64,000 bases of DNA from positions 14,687,804 through 14,751,803 of the forward strand of contig VZDJ01000594.1 in assembly GCA_008694505.1 (NCBI GenBank), in the 5' to 3' direction. Under the pieces are notes generated by a model. The model worked only from the letters and a program-made list of their open reading frames with translations. It did no database searches and was not told the DNA's origin. Every line of letters begins with the position of its first letter. The first letter of the stretch is position 1. Positions 38,201-48,360 of this stretch are shown here, piece after piece. The stretch comes from Cyanoderma ruficeps. Its lineage: Eukaryota > Chordata > Aves > Passeriformes > Timaliidae. A program made the translations under genes and the position numbers.

Positions 38201-38929
38201 GGTCCCATTTTGCTGCTTCAAAAATCTCAGTATTAAACACTGTCTGGAATTTGTTCATCAAGAGTGTCTTGTGCCATGAAAAGGAGGAGGAAACTCTGTG
38301 TCAGGAATGAATGATGCAAATGTTTTACAAAACTCTTCATCCTGCAATAAATGTTTAGCTCTTCTTTTTTGTGCAGGATATAAGCAGAGGAATAGCAGAC
38401 ATATAGTAGTCATCTTTATGTTCTAAATTATGGGGCTAAAATTATTTACATAACTAAGAGCAGCTACTGCAGCAGTCTTGTGGAGTTCCACGTTCCAGTC
38501 CATACCAGCTTTGCTAGTGTCACTTTGTTTCCTGTCTTTAATGCAAAGAAAGCTGTACTTGATTTTTTTTTGCTGGCTGATAATATTGTGCATTTAGCTG
38601 TTCTTTGTTCCTGGTATGATGTATGCAGTAGGATTAGGCCCTAATGTAAGATATAAGAAATTCTGGTGTTGGTAGCCTTTTCTTCCCTTGCTTCTTCTGT
38701 TTAATCCATCTCTACCCAATAATAGAGAAGAGTTTGTGGGGAAACTGTTAAAAGTCACAGTTAATATTCCTGGAGACCACGTATAGTTCATCAGTTGAAT
38801 TGTGTTCTTCCTTGAAACTACCTGACCATTTGTTTGTTTCAGGAAGCCACTGAACCCGGCCATTATAGCACAGTTAGGGAAAAATAACGAGACCTGCCTT
38901 TGCTGCAGTACAGTCTGGGGGCTGACTGG

Positions 38930-39588
38930 CTGTGGAGCAGCTCTCTGGAAAAGAGCTGGGATCTTGTTAGATCTTAAGCATGAGCCAGCAGTGTGTTCTG
39001 ACAGAAAAGAAGGGCAACAGTTCCCTGTGTTGTATTAACAGAAGCACAGCTAGCAACCCAGGGAAGTGAGTATCTCCCTCTATTCAGTGTTCACTGGACT
39101 GCATCTAGAATACTACATCAGGCTTAGGGACTTCCAGTACAGGAAAAACATTCACCAACTACAGTGAGTTCAGCAGAAGCAGAAGCAGAGGTAACTGGGG
39201 GCTGGAATACATGTCCCATGAGAAGATGCAGAAACTGCTCCTGTCCAGAGAAGAGGTGGCTGCGGGGAAAGCTAATAGCATTCCAATACCTCCATTCAGG
39301 TTATCAGGCAGATGGAGCCAGGCTCTTAATGGTGGTGCATGGCAGGAGGATGAGACAATGGGCAGATGAAACAGGAAAGGTTCGGACTGAACATAGGGGA
39401 AAAGATTTCACCATGAGGACAACCAGGCATGGGAAAAGGTTGGCCAAAGAGGTTGTGCAGTTTCCATGCTTGGGAAATTCCAGACCAAACTGAGTTACCT
39501 GTCAGACATTGTAACTGACCCTGATTTGATTAGAAGCTAAAGAAACCCAGAAGTCCCTTCCAATTTCAGTTATCCTCTGATCCTATAA
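38930..39588 (+). mobile_element. CR1 LINE, 5'-truncated copy with 3' end
   Basis: Consecutive segments follow the CR1 consensus 3' portion: catgagccagcagtgtg, the region about a third of the way in with gaggtgattct-like text (here 'agtgagtatctccctcta'), the 'gagccaggctcttaatggtg' segment, 'gaggttgtgcagtttcc', and the terminus 'gtcccttccaatttcag' followed by ctctgatcctataa. The copy is diverged, with indels, so it is not recent. Its + strand open frame (39164-39493) is an accident of the repeat. Confidence 0.85.
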
Positions 39589-39727
39589 AGCCTCCGCAAA
39601 AGAGAAGATACTGATCTGTTCATAATACATGTGTTACCACTTTGCTGGCAGCTAATACCAACATGCTTAAAAGATCCCTTGTGTTGCCAAGTATTTAACT
39701 GAGCAGGTATGAATTGTGTGACGTATT

Positions 39728-39766
39728 TATAAAGTTTATAAAGCTTATGAAGTTTATCAAGCATTA
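39728..39766. repeat. Short tandem repeat of aagtttat units
   Basis: Four imperfect copies of a 9-10-base unit (aagtttata, aagtttata, aagcttatg, aagtttatc). A simple local expansion. Confidence 0.75.
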
Positions 39767-41214
39767 GCTTTGTAATCTTCAGCCAGTTTATAAAGGTTAC
39801 CACATCATTGCAAGCCACCAGGCACAGTATTGGAAACTCTTAAGATCATCAAGCTGTGAAGGGTTGTATTACTGAAAGATCCTAAAAGTGTAATTGTTTC
39901 TCCAGTGTTTTTCCTGATATCCTGATGGTGCACAGGAATGATGATTTCCATCAGTATGTACTGATACATCTTCACTGTAACATGATGCATGCCTTTTCTC
40001 ATGTGGCTTTTTTCCCTGCTTGCTTAAATCTTGTCCTCACTTCCTGCAGATATAGGAGAAATGGAGGAGAATACTGGCCATTACTGCAGTGCCTCCAGTT
40101 ATCTGAAGGCCTTTAAAAGCTCACGTGTGAATTGAAGCTGTAACAGTCTCAAAGAGATAAATTATGCTGTATCACAGGCTCAGTGAGTTATTTTACTGTC
40201 CTTAAGATACAATAGTTCCTCAAGGGCAAACGTTATCTTTGATGAAAACCTTTTCCTATGTGTTTGGATTTCCAGCAAATAATAATGAGGAAAAGCTCAT
40301 GAGAAGCTGTATCCCCTTACCTTATTTAAATGAAAAATTAAATTTGACCTGTTAGAAATGCAAAGCATAGAAGAGTTAGGATTAAGGAGTTTTGCTGGGA
40401 TTGAAACATGCCATTTTTAGACAATGTTTTGAAGTCACTGAGCAGAGTCAGGCTTAATCGGGTCCTTAAAATACCACCCAAGTCTGGAGTTGCACTGAAG
40501 CTCTTACTGTAGATTTGCTATTCAAAGTTGCAATTGAGACTATAAACCAATGCCTTCAAAGCTATTTTTCTGCAGGTTTTTCTTTTTTATCCAGCTACTA
40601 TAACTTTTTGAGGCTAAACAGTTGTGTCAGCTGCATGTACACCTGCATGCTTAGCCAGCTGGTGTCTTGGTAAACCAGCTCTGGACCTATCCCTGCATGG
40701 CTGGTTTTGTCTTGTAGGGTGGCTCCTACCTACCTAATCTCCAAATGCACAACCTCACCCTATGTAAGTTCCATTTGAAAACAAAACAAAAGGTCTTGGA
40801 AAAGCACTTAGTTGCTTCTTTCCTCTTCATCTTACCCTACCTGTCTAGAGACTATTTAACTGCATTTCATTTACATTCTTCAAGAGTTAACCCTTTGGGC
40901 TTACTTCTCTTGCAGAGACAATCATGGGGCTTGGGGACACTTTTTGTGACACTTGATACAGTTCCCTAGATTTCATAAACTATCATGTATAAGGTTTTCA
41001 TAGCAGCAGTTTTTAACTGTTTCTTGAAAATTTTTGCAACTACTATCTTTGAACACATTTAAAAAATAGTTATTTTCTTCTTTATTCTACAAAAATCCCA
41101 CATAGTTAGAAGTTCCATGAATTGCTAGACGGATCATCAAAGTGAGAGCAGCCAGGGCTTTTTTGTTCCACAAATATTTATAGGACTGAAATATTTGCAA
41201 TACAATCCTGGTTA

Positions 41215-41944
41215 TACATAAAGATTGGAGGATGAGAGGCTGGAGAGCAGCCCTGCAGAAAGAAACTTGCAGTTTGGGTTGATGGCAAGTTGATAGGAGT
41301 TAACAGTGTGTCTTGGCAGCCAAAAGGGCCAGCTGTGTCCTGGGGGGCATCAGGCACAGCATCGCCAGCTGGGCAAGGGGGTGGGATTGTCCTGCTCTGC
41401 TCTGCAGTGGTGTAGCCCCACCTCGAGCACTTTGTGCAGTTTTGGGTGCCACAAAAAGGACACCACACTATTACAGCATGTCCAGGGGAGGGTGACCAAG
41501 ATAGTGAAAGGTTTTGAGGGCAAGAATTAGGAGGAGCAGCTGAGGTCACTTGTTTGTTGAGCCTGGAAAAGAGAAGGCTCAGGAGTGGCCTCATTGCAGC
41601 TGACAACTCCCTCAAGGGTGGCCGTGGATGGGGAGGAGCTGCTCTCCTCTCTCTGCTGAGCAGCGGCCGGGAGAGGAGGCAGTGGAATGAAGTCACAGCA
41701 GGGGAAGTTCAGGTTGGACATTAGGAAAGGGTCCTTCACTGAGACGGTCATGGGTCACTGGAACAGGCTCCCTAGGGAAGCTGTTGTGGCACCGAGCCTC
41801 TCAGAATTTGGAGTGTGTCTCACAATGTTCTTAGTTTTGGGTTTAGGTTTAGGTAGTTCTGTGAAGAGCAGCGAGTTGGACTTGACCCATATGAGTCCCT
41901 TCCAATTGGAGATACTCTAGGAGCCCGTGATTGTGTGATTGTGT
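41215..41944 (+). mobile_element. CR1 LINE, 5'-truncated copy with complete 3' end
   Basis: A well-preserved CR1 3' portion: gaggctggagagcagccctg, 'ggttgatggcaagttgat', 'gtgtcctggggggcatcagg', 'gcaagggggtgggattgtcc', 'tttgggtgccacaaaaagga', 'aggtcacttgtttgttgagc', 'gttcaggttggacattagga', then gagttggacttgaccc and ccttccaatt. It ends in two copies of the octamer tgattgtg, the degenerate 3' microsatellite typical of CR1. It is less diverged than the other CR1 copies here, so it is probably the youngest. The 172-codon minus-strand frame over it is antisense to the repeat. Confidence 0.92.
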
Positions 41945-42347
41945 TCTTGGGTTTGCTCAATTTGAGGAATTATCACCATATTCAAAATGGTATAAGATTG
42001 AAGTTAATTAAATACTATTTTATGTATCATATATGCAAAATATTATATAAAATGTTAATGTAAATGATATAGTAAGTGAACTGAGAAAGTGTCTTTATTT
42101 TGTATAACACTAATATAACTCAGAAATTCAGAAGATACAGTTGTTTTAAGTAATCACCTATGATGAGTTACAGCTATGTGTAGTGGTAGAAGGCCTTTCT
42201 TATCAATTGAAAATTATTAATGTAATAAACAAGACTGACCCTTATGATGCAAAACCTACATTAAGCTTATTATAGACTGCTGAATAGTGATATTCCACAA
42301 GCATCAAATTTATTAATTGTACTGGTGTTTCTAAAAATATTTTTTAG

Positions 42348-42527
42348 GAACAGTTAGACAATGAGAGCATGAAATTGAAGCAACTTGAGGACAAAAGCAA
42401 TCAAAAGGAAAGGAAGCTTTTATCTATTATTTCCAATCAAGATGATAAAATAAGAAATCTGGAATGCAGATTGCAAGAATTAAATGAAGCACAAAAGGAT
42501 ATACAGATGCCAACGTATAAAAGGGAG
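42348..42527 (+). CDS. TANK: TANK exon 5, residues 108-167, extra coiled-coil cassette
   Basis: The acceptor is a T-rich ...ttttttag and the donor GAG|gtaaga. The exon is exactly 180 nt and enters and leaves in phase 0, so it could be skipped without a frame change. The peptide (starting EQLDNESMKLKQLEDKSNQ, ending KDIQMPTYKRE) is very rich in E, K, Q, L and N with coiled-coil spacing. From memory, mammalian TANK goes directly from the segment matching exon 4 to that matching exon 6, so this exon has no counterpart in the canonical mammalian protein. Without it the bird protein would be 419 residues, close to the mammalian 425. Splice sites and phase support a real exon; whether it is constitutive is unknown. 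Confidence 0.82.
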
Positions 42528-43818
42528 GTAAGATAAGAAACCAAGTAGAGATAAAATAAAGAAGACAAGCATTTGTAAATTGTTACTTCTTTCAAACATG
42601 AAATATTTGGAATTCATACTAATTATTCTAATAAACTTATTTTAAATTTCATAATTCTATAAGTACTAGGAAATTGTCAAATTATACAAAGCACATAGGG
42701 AACGCCATTAAATACATACTGCTTGGTTGTTATGTTAACTATTTTATGGTATGTCTTGAAAATTTTCGTGGTTGTGAAAACTCCAGATTAGCATTTCTAG
42801 TTTATAATTTTCAGTTGGAAGTTTTCACCAAAACTGAGTTGATTTTTAATGCCACCCTATTTTTGTTACAGAATAGCATCCAGGGTACTATTCTGTTCTT
42901 GTGGGATAGCTAGAGTGCAGTCATTGATGTGACTCTGACCATGTATACACGTTAGCTAACTAATTTAAAGTGAACACAGGTATAGGGAGGAGCACAGCAA
43001 CACAGAACTTGTTGCTATTACACTTCCTAAGCATTGCTTGGCTTACTGTGGCAAGGATTTGTATTCTGTATTGTTGGGTGTAAGGCAGCTCAAATGCATC
43101 CACAGGAGCTGCAGCTGCACTTCAGCCTTACAGGTAAGACACACGCGGTGTTATAGGCAATGCATCAGCTTGTGCAGATTTCTAAGCTTACACATCTTTG
43201 AAATCAGCTGATTTGGCAGGCATGCTCAAGTTCGTGTCTGACTGGGAGCACATATGAACTACCCAGGCCATCTGGTAATGTAGCTGCAGTGCAACTGCAG
43301 CTTGGTGACTGGTTATTATGAAAACTTCCCGTAATGCCTGGCAGATGTAAAACCATGTAATACTGGAGTGAACCACACGGTGGTAGTCAAAGTTAATAAC
43401 TTATTTTAAAAACTGCTAGAACTGCTGACATATTAGCTTCCACTATGTTCACTGGAATTTTCAATGAATAAACTGATTTTTAAGAGGTAAAATAGCTGGG
43501 TAACAAGCTTATACAAAAGACAGAATCTTACCTTATACATGACTGAAAATGAATTACAATCAAGCAATATTCTTAGAACTAGTTCTCTTTCAAGAGAGTA
43601 TGAGCAGAGAAATGCCACACTGAGTTAATAAGTTCATCTAAAAGGAACTAGGAATTTCATACAAACTGCTTTTGTCATTTTGACAATGCTTTGACAAAGC
43701 TTTTGACAAAGCTTTCAACAGGACTAGGTGAAGGACCCCATGACATTTTTATTCATATCAAGGTGAAGCGCAAAATTAATATGCTAACGTGCTCAATATT
43801 TTCATATTTTACTTCCAG
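42528..43818 (+). other. TANK: TANK intron 5
   Basis: Phase 0 intron of 1.3 kb. It contains a short direct repeat of tttgacaaagct near 43689-43713. A block at about 43080-43380 with raised G+C could be an old repeat, but no family was recognised. Confidence 0.85.
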
Positions 43819-43889
43819 GGGAAAAGTAAGAAAGTTGTTCCAGATAAGCCTGAATTATCTCTAGGGATCTCTGGTATTTCACCTGAAAG
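43819..43889 (+). CDS. TANK: TANK exon 6, residues 168-190 (codon 191 split)
   Basis: A short 71-nt exon with acceptor tattttacttccag and donor AG|gtaata, phase 0 in and phase 2 out. It encodes GKSKKVVPDKPELSLGISGI then SPE and the first two bases of an arginine codon. It corresponds to the mammalian segment that ends just before the TBK1-binding helix (there ...LLHERG). Sequence conservation is weak, as expected for a disordered linker, but its place, its length and the split arginine codon at the junction all fit. Confidence 0.88.
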
Positions 43890-46007
43890 GTAATAACTTC
43901 TGCAGCATTTTTCAAATCTGCTTTTGGCTTTTCTGCAATTAAGTAAGGCCAACTATTGCCCTCTTTTCTACACAGTACCTTAAAAACTGGCTGGGCAGGG
44001 AGTTGGGAGGGGGGAGCATCAAAGGTCAAAGAGCTAATGCAGGAAGATAATAGAGCCAGCAACTATGTGGAATCATAGGTGGGGCTTTACAAGTACGGAG
44101 GGCTTAGCTGGGAGGGAGAAAGCTACTTGTTTCAGTACGAGGTTAAACTCTGGGAAATCAGTGGTGGATGGTAATGCTGGGGTTTGGATAAGAATTAGCT
44201 GCCTTGCATTGACTCTTCTGGACAGGAATGTATAGCCATTATGGATTAACTGATGGCAGCATAGCACAGGAGCCTGCTGTGCTGCCAGGAAGAGGTCTGA
44301 TAGGCAGCATGAGGAAATAATTCGTGGCCTGATCCATCCTAATGAGATTGTTTGAAACCAAGTTGATCTGTAAGCCGAAGCCAGCAAGCTCCTGCTATGA
44401 CCAAGGGGTCAAAAGCACTAGATTTCCTCTTCTGCTAGTGATTTTGGAAAAATATTGACCAAAATCTTAGGTTTTCATAGGATAGGCAGTAATGCCACTT
44501 TTAACAACTTTGCTGGGATCAAATAGAAGATTCTCTAAGGCGAGGTTAGGGCAGTATTAAGGGAAAGTATCAAATTCTTGCTGTCTTCTTGTTCTCTTGC
44601 CTAGGCGTTTGCTTTTGACCACTCCCATACCTAGGCTAGGTGAACCACATGGATCTTTAGTCTGGCTCACTACTCTTTTATGATAAGAAAGAGAGGAAAT
44701 AAGACTGTAATGTGAGAAAGACTTGTTTGTCTTTTTGATTTATAGCTAAAAAATGAAAAACATTTACCTGTCTTCTGTCTCCCTGCTCTCAAATAGCTTC
44801 CTTACTTTACTGTTTTCTTGGAAAGAGGTATGTGACTGGTAAGATTACTGGAAATCTTACACTAGTAAGATTATAGTACCACAAATGTCTAGCAAATTAA
44901 GATTGCTTCATCAAATCATAGCTCTATTTTAAAGTTCTGATTAGAAACTTCATTTTTTAAAAATTTCTTATTTATCAAAACATCTAGAAAATCATCAAAC
45001 TGTGCTAACAGTAGCAATTTTAAGTACTTCTGTAGATCTTTTTTTTCCAATGAGATACAAATAGACATTTGTGTCTTCAAAAAGAGAAATACGACAGAAG
45101 TAGGAACACAGTCTGATTGCTATATGAATAAGCAATAAAAAAAGAAAATTCACTGGATTAAAGAAAAATCCCTTTTGAGATCTTTTGATGTAAAGATGCA
45201 AAAGAGAACACAAATCCAACTTCACATTTTTTATCTTTGAAGTTCATTTTATAAAATCCATTATACTGTGCTTAAAAATATAAATTACTCAGCAAGTTTA
45301 TCAAAATTTCACAGTGGAATTTTATGGATGCATCAGTAACTAAATAACATTGCCTTTGGGCAAATAAACTCACACCAACATGAACTATTTTTACCATCCT
45401 CAGTGCAGATAACTAAATATCAGATTTCCATATGATACTCTGGAAAAGATACAATACATACCTCAGAATAAAAAGAAAAGTCATATGATATTGTACGAAA
45501 CCAGAGGTAATGAATTCACAAACTCCTCCCCAAAATGCAAGGTAGACAGAGAAGGAAAGAGCTGTAACAAATGCTTGTGTGTTCCTTCTTCTGCAGTCTG
45601 AAGTGCACTGGCAACAACAGAAAACAATTAATGCTAATAGTGGCAGCATCCTATTTTCCCTAGAACTGAGATGGAAACAGTGCCCTTGGAAAAGATAAAC
45701 TCTTCCACAAAATACCTGAAAGAACTGAAAGTCTGGATTTTTTGGGATGGTCTTTGCAGGGTCAGTTTCCATGTTCAAATATATGTGTATGATATAACTA
45801 AACAATCTCTTTGACAACATTTCCTTTTCCTTCTTCTGCTTGCTTTTACTGAAGAGAGCAAAAATATGTATACATATGTTGAGGAACAAGATATCCAAGA
45901 GAAGTAGCTTATAGTATTGTTTTTCTCTGGTTTGTGGGCATGACTAGATTAAAGGTCACAACAAGCTGATTTGGTTGACTCTTTAATTTGCAATTTTGAT
46001 CTTCCAG
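43890..46007 (+). other. TANK: TANK intron 6
   Basis: Phase 2 intron of 2.1 kb, gtaata donor and gatcttccag acceptor. On the opposite strand it carries a 161-codon open frame (45413-45898) flanked and divided by splice-like sites, described under findings. The block at 44060-44400 has raised G+C and is unassigned. Confidence 0.85.
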
Positions 46008-46126
46008 AGAGAATCTGGAGACCATTTTCCAGGACATGAAAGAAGAGTGTCATCGAATATGTATGCTAGCCAGGGAACAAACAGACCAACTGAGTATATT
46101 TAAGATAAAGCCAGAACCTGAAACTG
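46008..46126 (+). CDS. TANK: TANK exon 7, residues 191-230, TBK1/IKK-epsilon-binding helix
   Basis: The acceptor is ttttgatcttccag and the donor G|gtaata; phase 2 in and phase 1 out. The peptide starts RENLETIFQDMKEECHRICM, goes on through LAREQTDQL and ends KPEPET. It matches the mammalian segment FWDLKEEFHKICMLAKAQ closely. This is the TBD helix shared by TANK, NAP1/AZI2 and SINTBAD/TBKBP1, which binds the C-terminal coiled coil of TBK1 and IKK-epsilon. The conserved MKEEC/LKEEF and ICMLA core suggests that kinase binding is kept. Confidence 0.95.
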
Positions 46127-47779
46127 GTAATATCATACTTAAGCTCTTATTGTGATTCAACTGTTTGAAAGCTTTGCTTTATATTTGAAAATACTGCAAA
46201 TTACACATACATAGAAGTACTTCCACTGTTTACCATCTGCCTTTTTCAAGTCTGTTCACATGGTGCTCAGTATTTCACCAAGAAAACGCACCGCCAGTTT
46301 TGGCATTCTATGACGAATGCTCCAAATCACATGCTATAAAAGACAGTCATCACATCAATGGCTCTTGTAATTGTTTTGTCCCTTGGAGTGAGAGGCAGGC
46401 ACTTACTACATGTGATATCCCATCATACTGTGTGAATGACAGCACTTGCTTGCTTTTAATTTAGCTGTCAGTTCAAAAGATGTCTGCTATGAATGCCTCT
46501 AGCCCCATATCTGTTAGAGGAAAACTGCAGGACTGAGGAGACTCAGAGAACTTATTTTCTAGATTTCCTTGTGCAGACTTTTAAATACCGTTTTCTTATA
46601 CGGGACAAGAGCTTAATCCAACACTTCCTGAAAACAAAGGGAAGGCTTGATTTTTGTTGAAACTGTGAGAGATCCTGAATGTCCAGTTCTGCTAATACTT
46701 ACCTTTAATACAATGTAAGCTACTATGGGTATTCTTTACTTTCTTTTCTTAATAGTAGTATCAGACTCTCAAGTGATTTCAATAAACACCTGCCAAATGC
46801 ACACAGTTGATGCAAAACATGCTGATTTCAGCACTTGATTTTAATTTAGGTCATCCATTACTGAAGTTTTGTTACATGACGTGCTGACGTATCTTGTTGC
46901 TTCAAATTGCTCTGTCTGCACTGTATTGTGATAGTCTGATTGTATGCTAATTACTTCATTATTTGGGGGTGGGAATTTTGGAGGAAGTGTATTTGGCAAC
47001 TTACTTTACAAGAATGGTTTTGTTTTCCCAACAAAATGCCTAACTCAATTGTGTAAAAGCCATACGTGATGTAAGCCATGTAGATGATCAAAGAAGTGCT
47101 TAAGTCAACTGTGTGTAAAGATATACATGACGAAAGCTATATAGATTTAATGTTTGATTTGTTACTTCTGTGTTCCACTGTCAGAAGGCTGCTGTACAGT
47201 CAGTTTTTACTGAAGTTATTCTCTCACCTGGTTAGGTGTAACCGTTACCATTTTTATTAATATAGTGCCAAAAATGAAGGGTGAATTCTCGAATCAAGGG
47301 GAAAACATGGTCCCACTTCTGAAGAGTTACTCAGTTTAAATATTTAACTAATTTGGAAATCAGTGGGAGATGGGTACCTGAATACCTTCTAAAATCGTGC
47401 TCATGGTGCCTAGCATGTTCTTGGCACTGTGTGAAATGGTTTGAGTTCCAGCTTCTATTTCTGCCAGAACACTTCAGTAAATATCCAAGTATGTGTTTAG
47501 AGTATGGGACAGCACAATTTTCAATAAAATAAAAATGTTTATAGCCATAAATCAAAGAGAAATATAATTACTAGAAGAGACTATTTCCTTTTATTTCTGT
47601 TCCGATCGTTTTTGTGTCAGAACTATTGTGAAAGAAAAGTACACTTCAATCTGATTTTAAAGAGAAAATAAACAGTTAAAAAAGCAGGGAAGGAAGATGA
47701 AAAAAAAACCTCAACACCACATTTTTAATAACTGTGTTTCAGTGGGCTATTTAATATTTTTTTCATTTTTTCTTCACAG
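46127..47779 (+). other. TANK: TANK intron 7
   Basis: Phase 1 intron of 1.65 kb ending in a strong T-rich acceptor (tttttcttcacag). It includes an old 60-bp tandem duplication at 47041-47152. No other feature recognised. Confidence 0.88.
47041..47152. repeat. Old 60-bp tandem duplication in intron 7
   Basis: Copy 1 (47041-47100) and partial copy 2 (47101-47152) share a pattern of taa-tcaa-tgtgt, then tgtaaag/gtaaaag, then atac-tga and atagat blocks at the same spacing. They differ at several positions, so the duplication is not recent. Confidence 0.6.
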
Positions 47780-48360
47780 AAATACAGTTTTCCATGCCGA
47801 TACAGTGCACTGATAAAACTGATGAACAAGCAGAAGAGCTTTTTAAGCCTCGGGTTATAAAGGATATAAATAGAGGTGCATCATGCATCACATCTATCAC
47901 ACCAAGAGGAGTGGGCCAAGATGAGGACAACAACTCTGTAGAATCACTTTCTAAATTTAATGTCAAGTTTCCACCTACAGACAATGACTCTGCTTTCTTG
48001 CAGAGCACTCAGGAAAAACCAACAGTTCCTTGTACTGGTATATCTGAAAACATCCTTCAAGATCATCATTTTAACCTGGAGCACAGAGACCATGCTGTTA
48101 ACCTCAGTAAATTGGAACCTAACTCATTTGAAGCTCATGGCATTGATCTCATGACCTCAGCTTTACAAAGCTTAACTACTGTTGACAAAACAAACCCCTC
48201 AGATCATGCAAAGATGCCCATAGAAAATATCTGTGACAAACTGTGTTTAAAAACAACAGACAGTGGTTTCACATTTGCACCTAAGCACACAAACCAGGGT
48301 GTACCTGAAGTAATTTTTTCTTTAGAAGCTGCTGGAACAACCGTCAGAGGTCCTCATCAG
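47780..48360 (+). CDS. TANK: TANK exon 8, residues 231-424, TRAF-binding motif
   Basis: The largest coding exon (581 nt), phase 1 in and phase 0 out, donor CAG|gtatct. Near its start is SMPIQCTDKTDEQ, with the PxQxT-type TRAF-binding motif at residues 237-241; mammalian TANK uses this motif to bind TRAF2 and TRAF3. Further blocks shared with mammals are INRGA, TPRG, and SLSKFNVKFPP at residues 286-296. The second half is Ser/Thr-rich, probably disordered, and diverges strongly from mammals until the final VRGPHQ, which matches the mammalian IRGPQQ at the exon border. Reading past the donor adds 27 residues before a stop at 48442-48444; that would remove the zinc finger. Confidence 0.96.

Larger units (their letters stand above)
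35202..42347 (+). other. TANK: TANK intron 4 with two CR1 copies
   Basis: The longest TANK intron in the coding part (7.1 kb), phase 0, gtatgt donor and ctaaaaatattttttag acceptor. It carries CR1 elements at 38930-39588 and 41215-41944, both in the gene's orientation, and a small tandem repeat at 39728-39766. The open frames over these elements on both strands are repeat-derived. No further exon is recognised. A block at about 37880-38180 is somewhat richer in G+C and remains unassigned. Confidence 0.85.

Noticed and set aside
39164..39493. 109-codon + strand frame
   Set aside because: It lies inside a CR1 copy and does not match the CR1 protein frame.
41178..41696. 172-codon minus-strand frame
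   Set aside because: It is antisense to a clear CR1 copy.
41836..41853. Telomere-like gggtttaggtttagg words
   Set aside because: Only two units, and they are part of the CR1 3' region.
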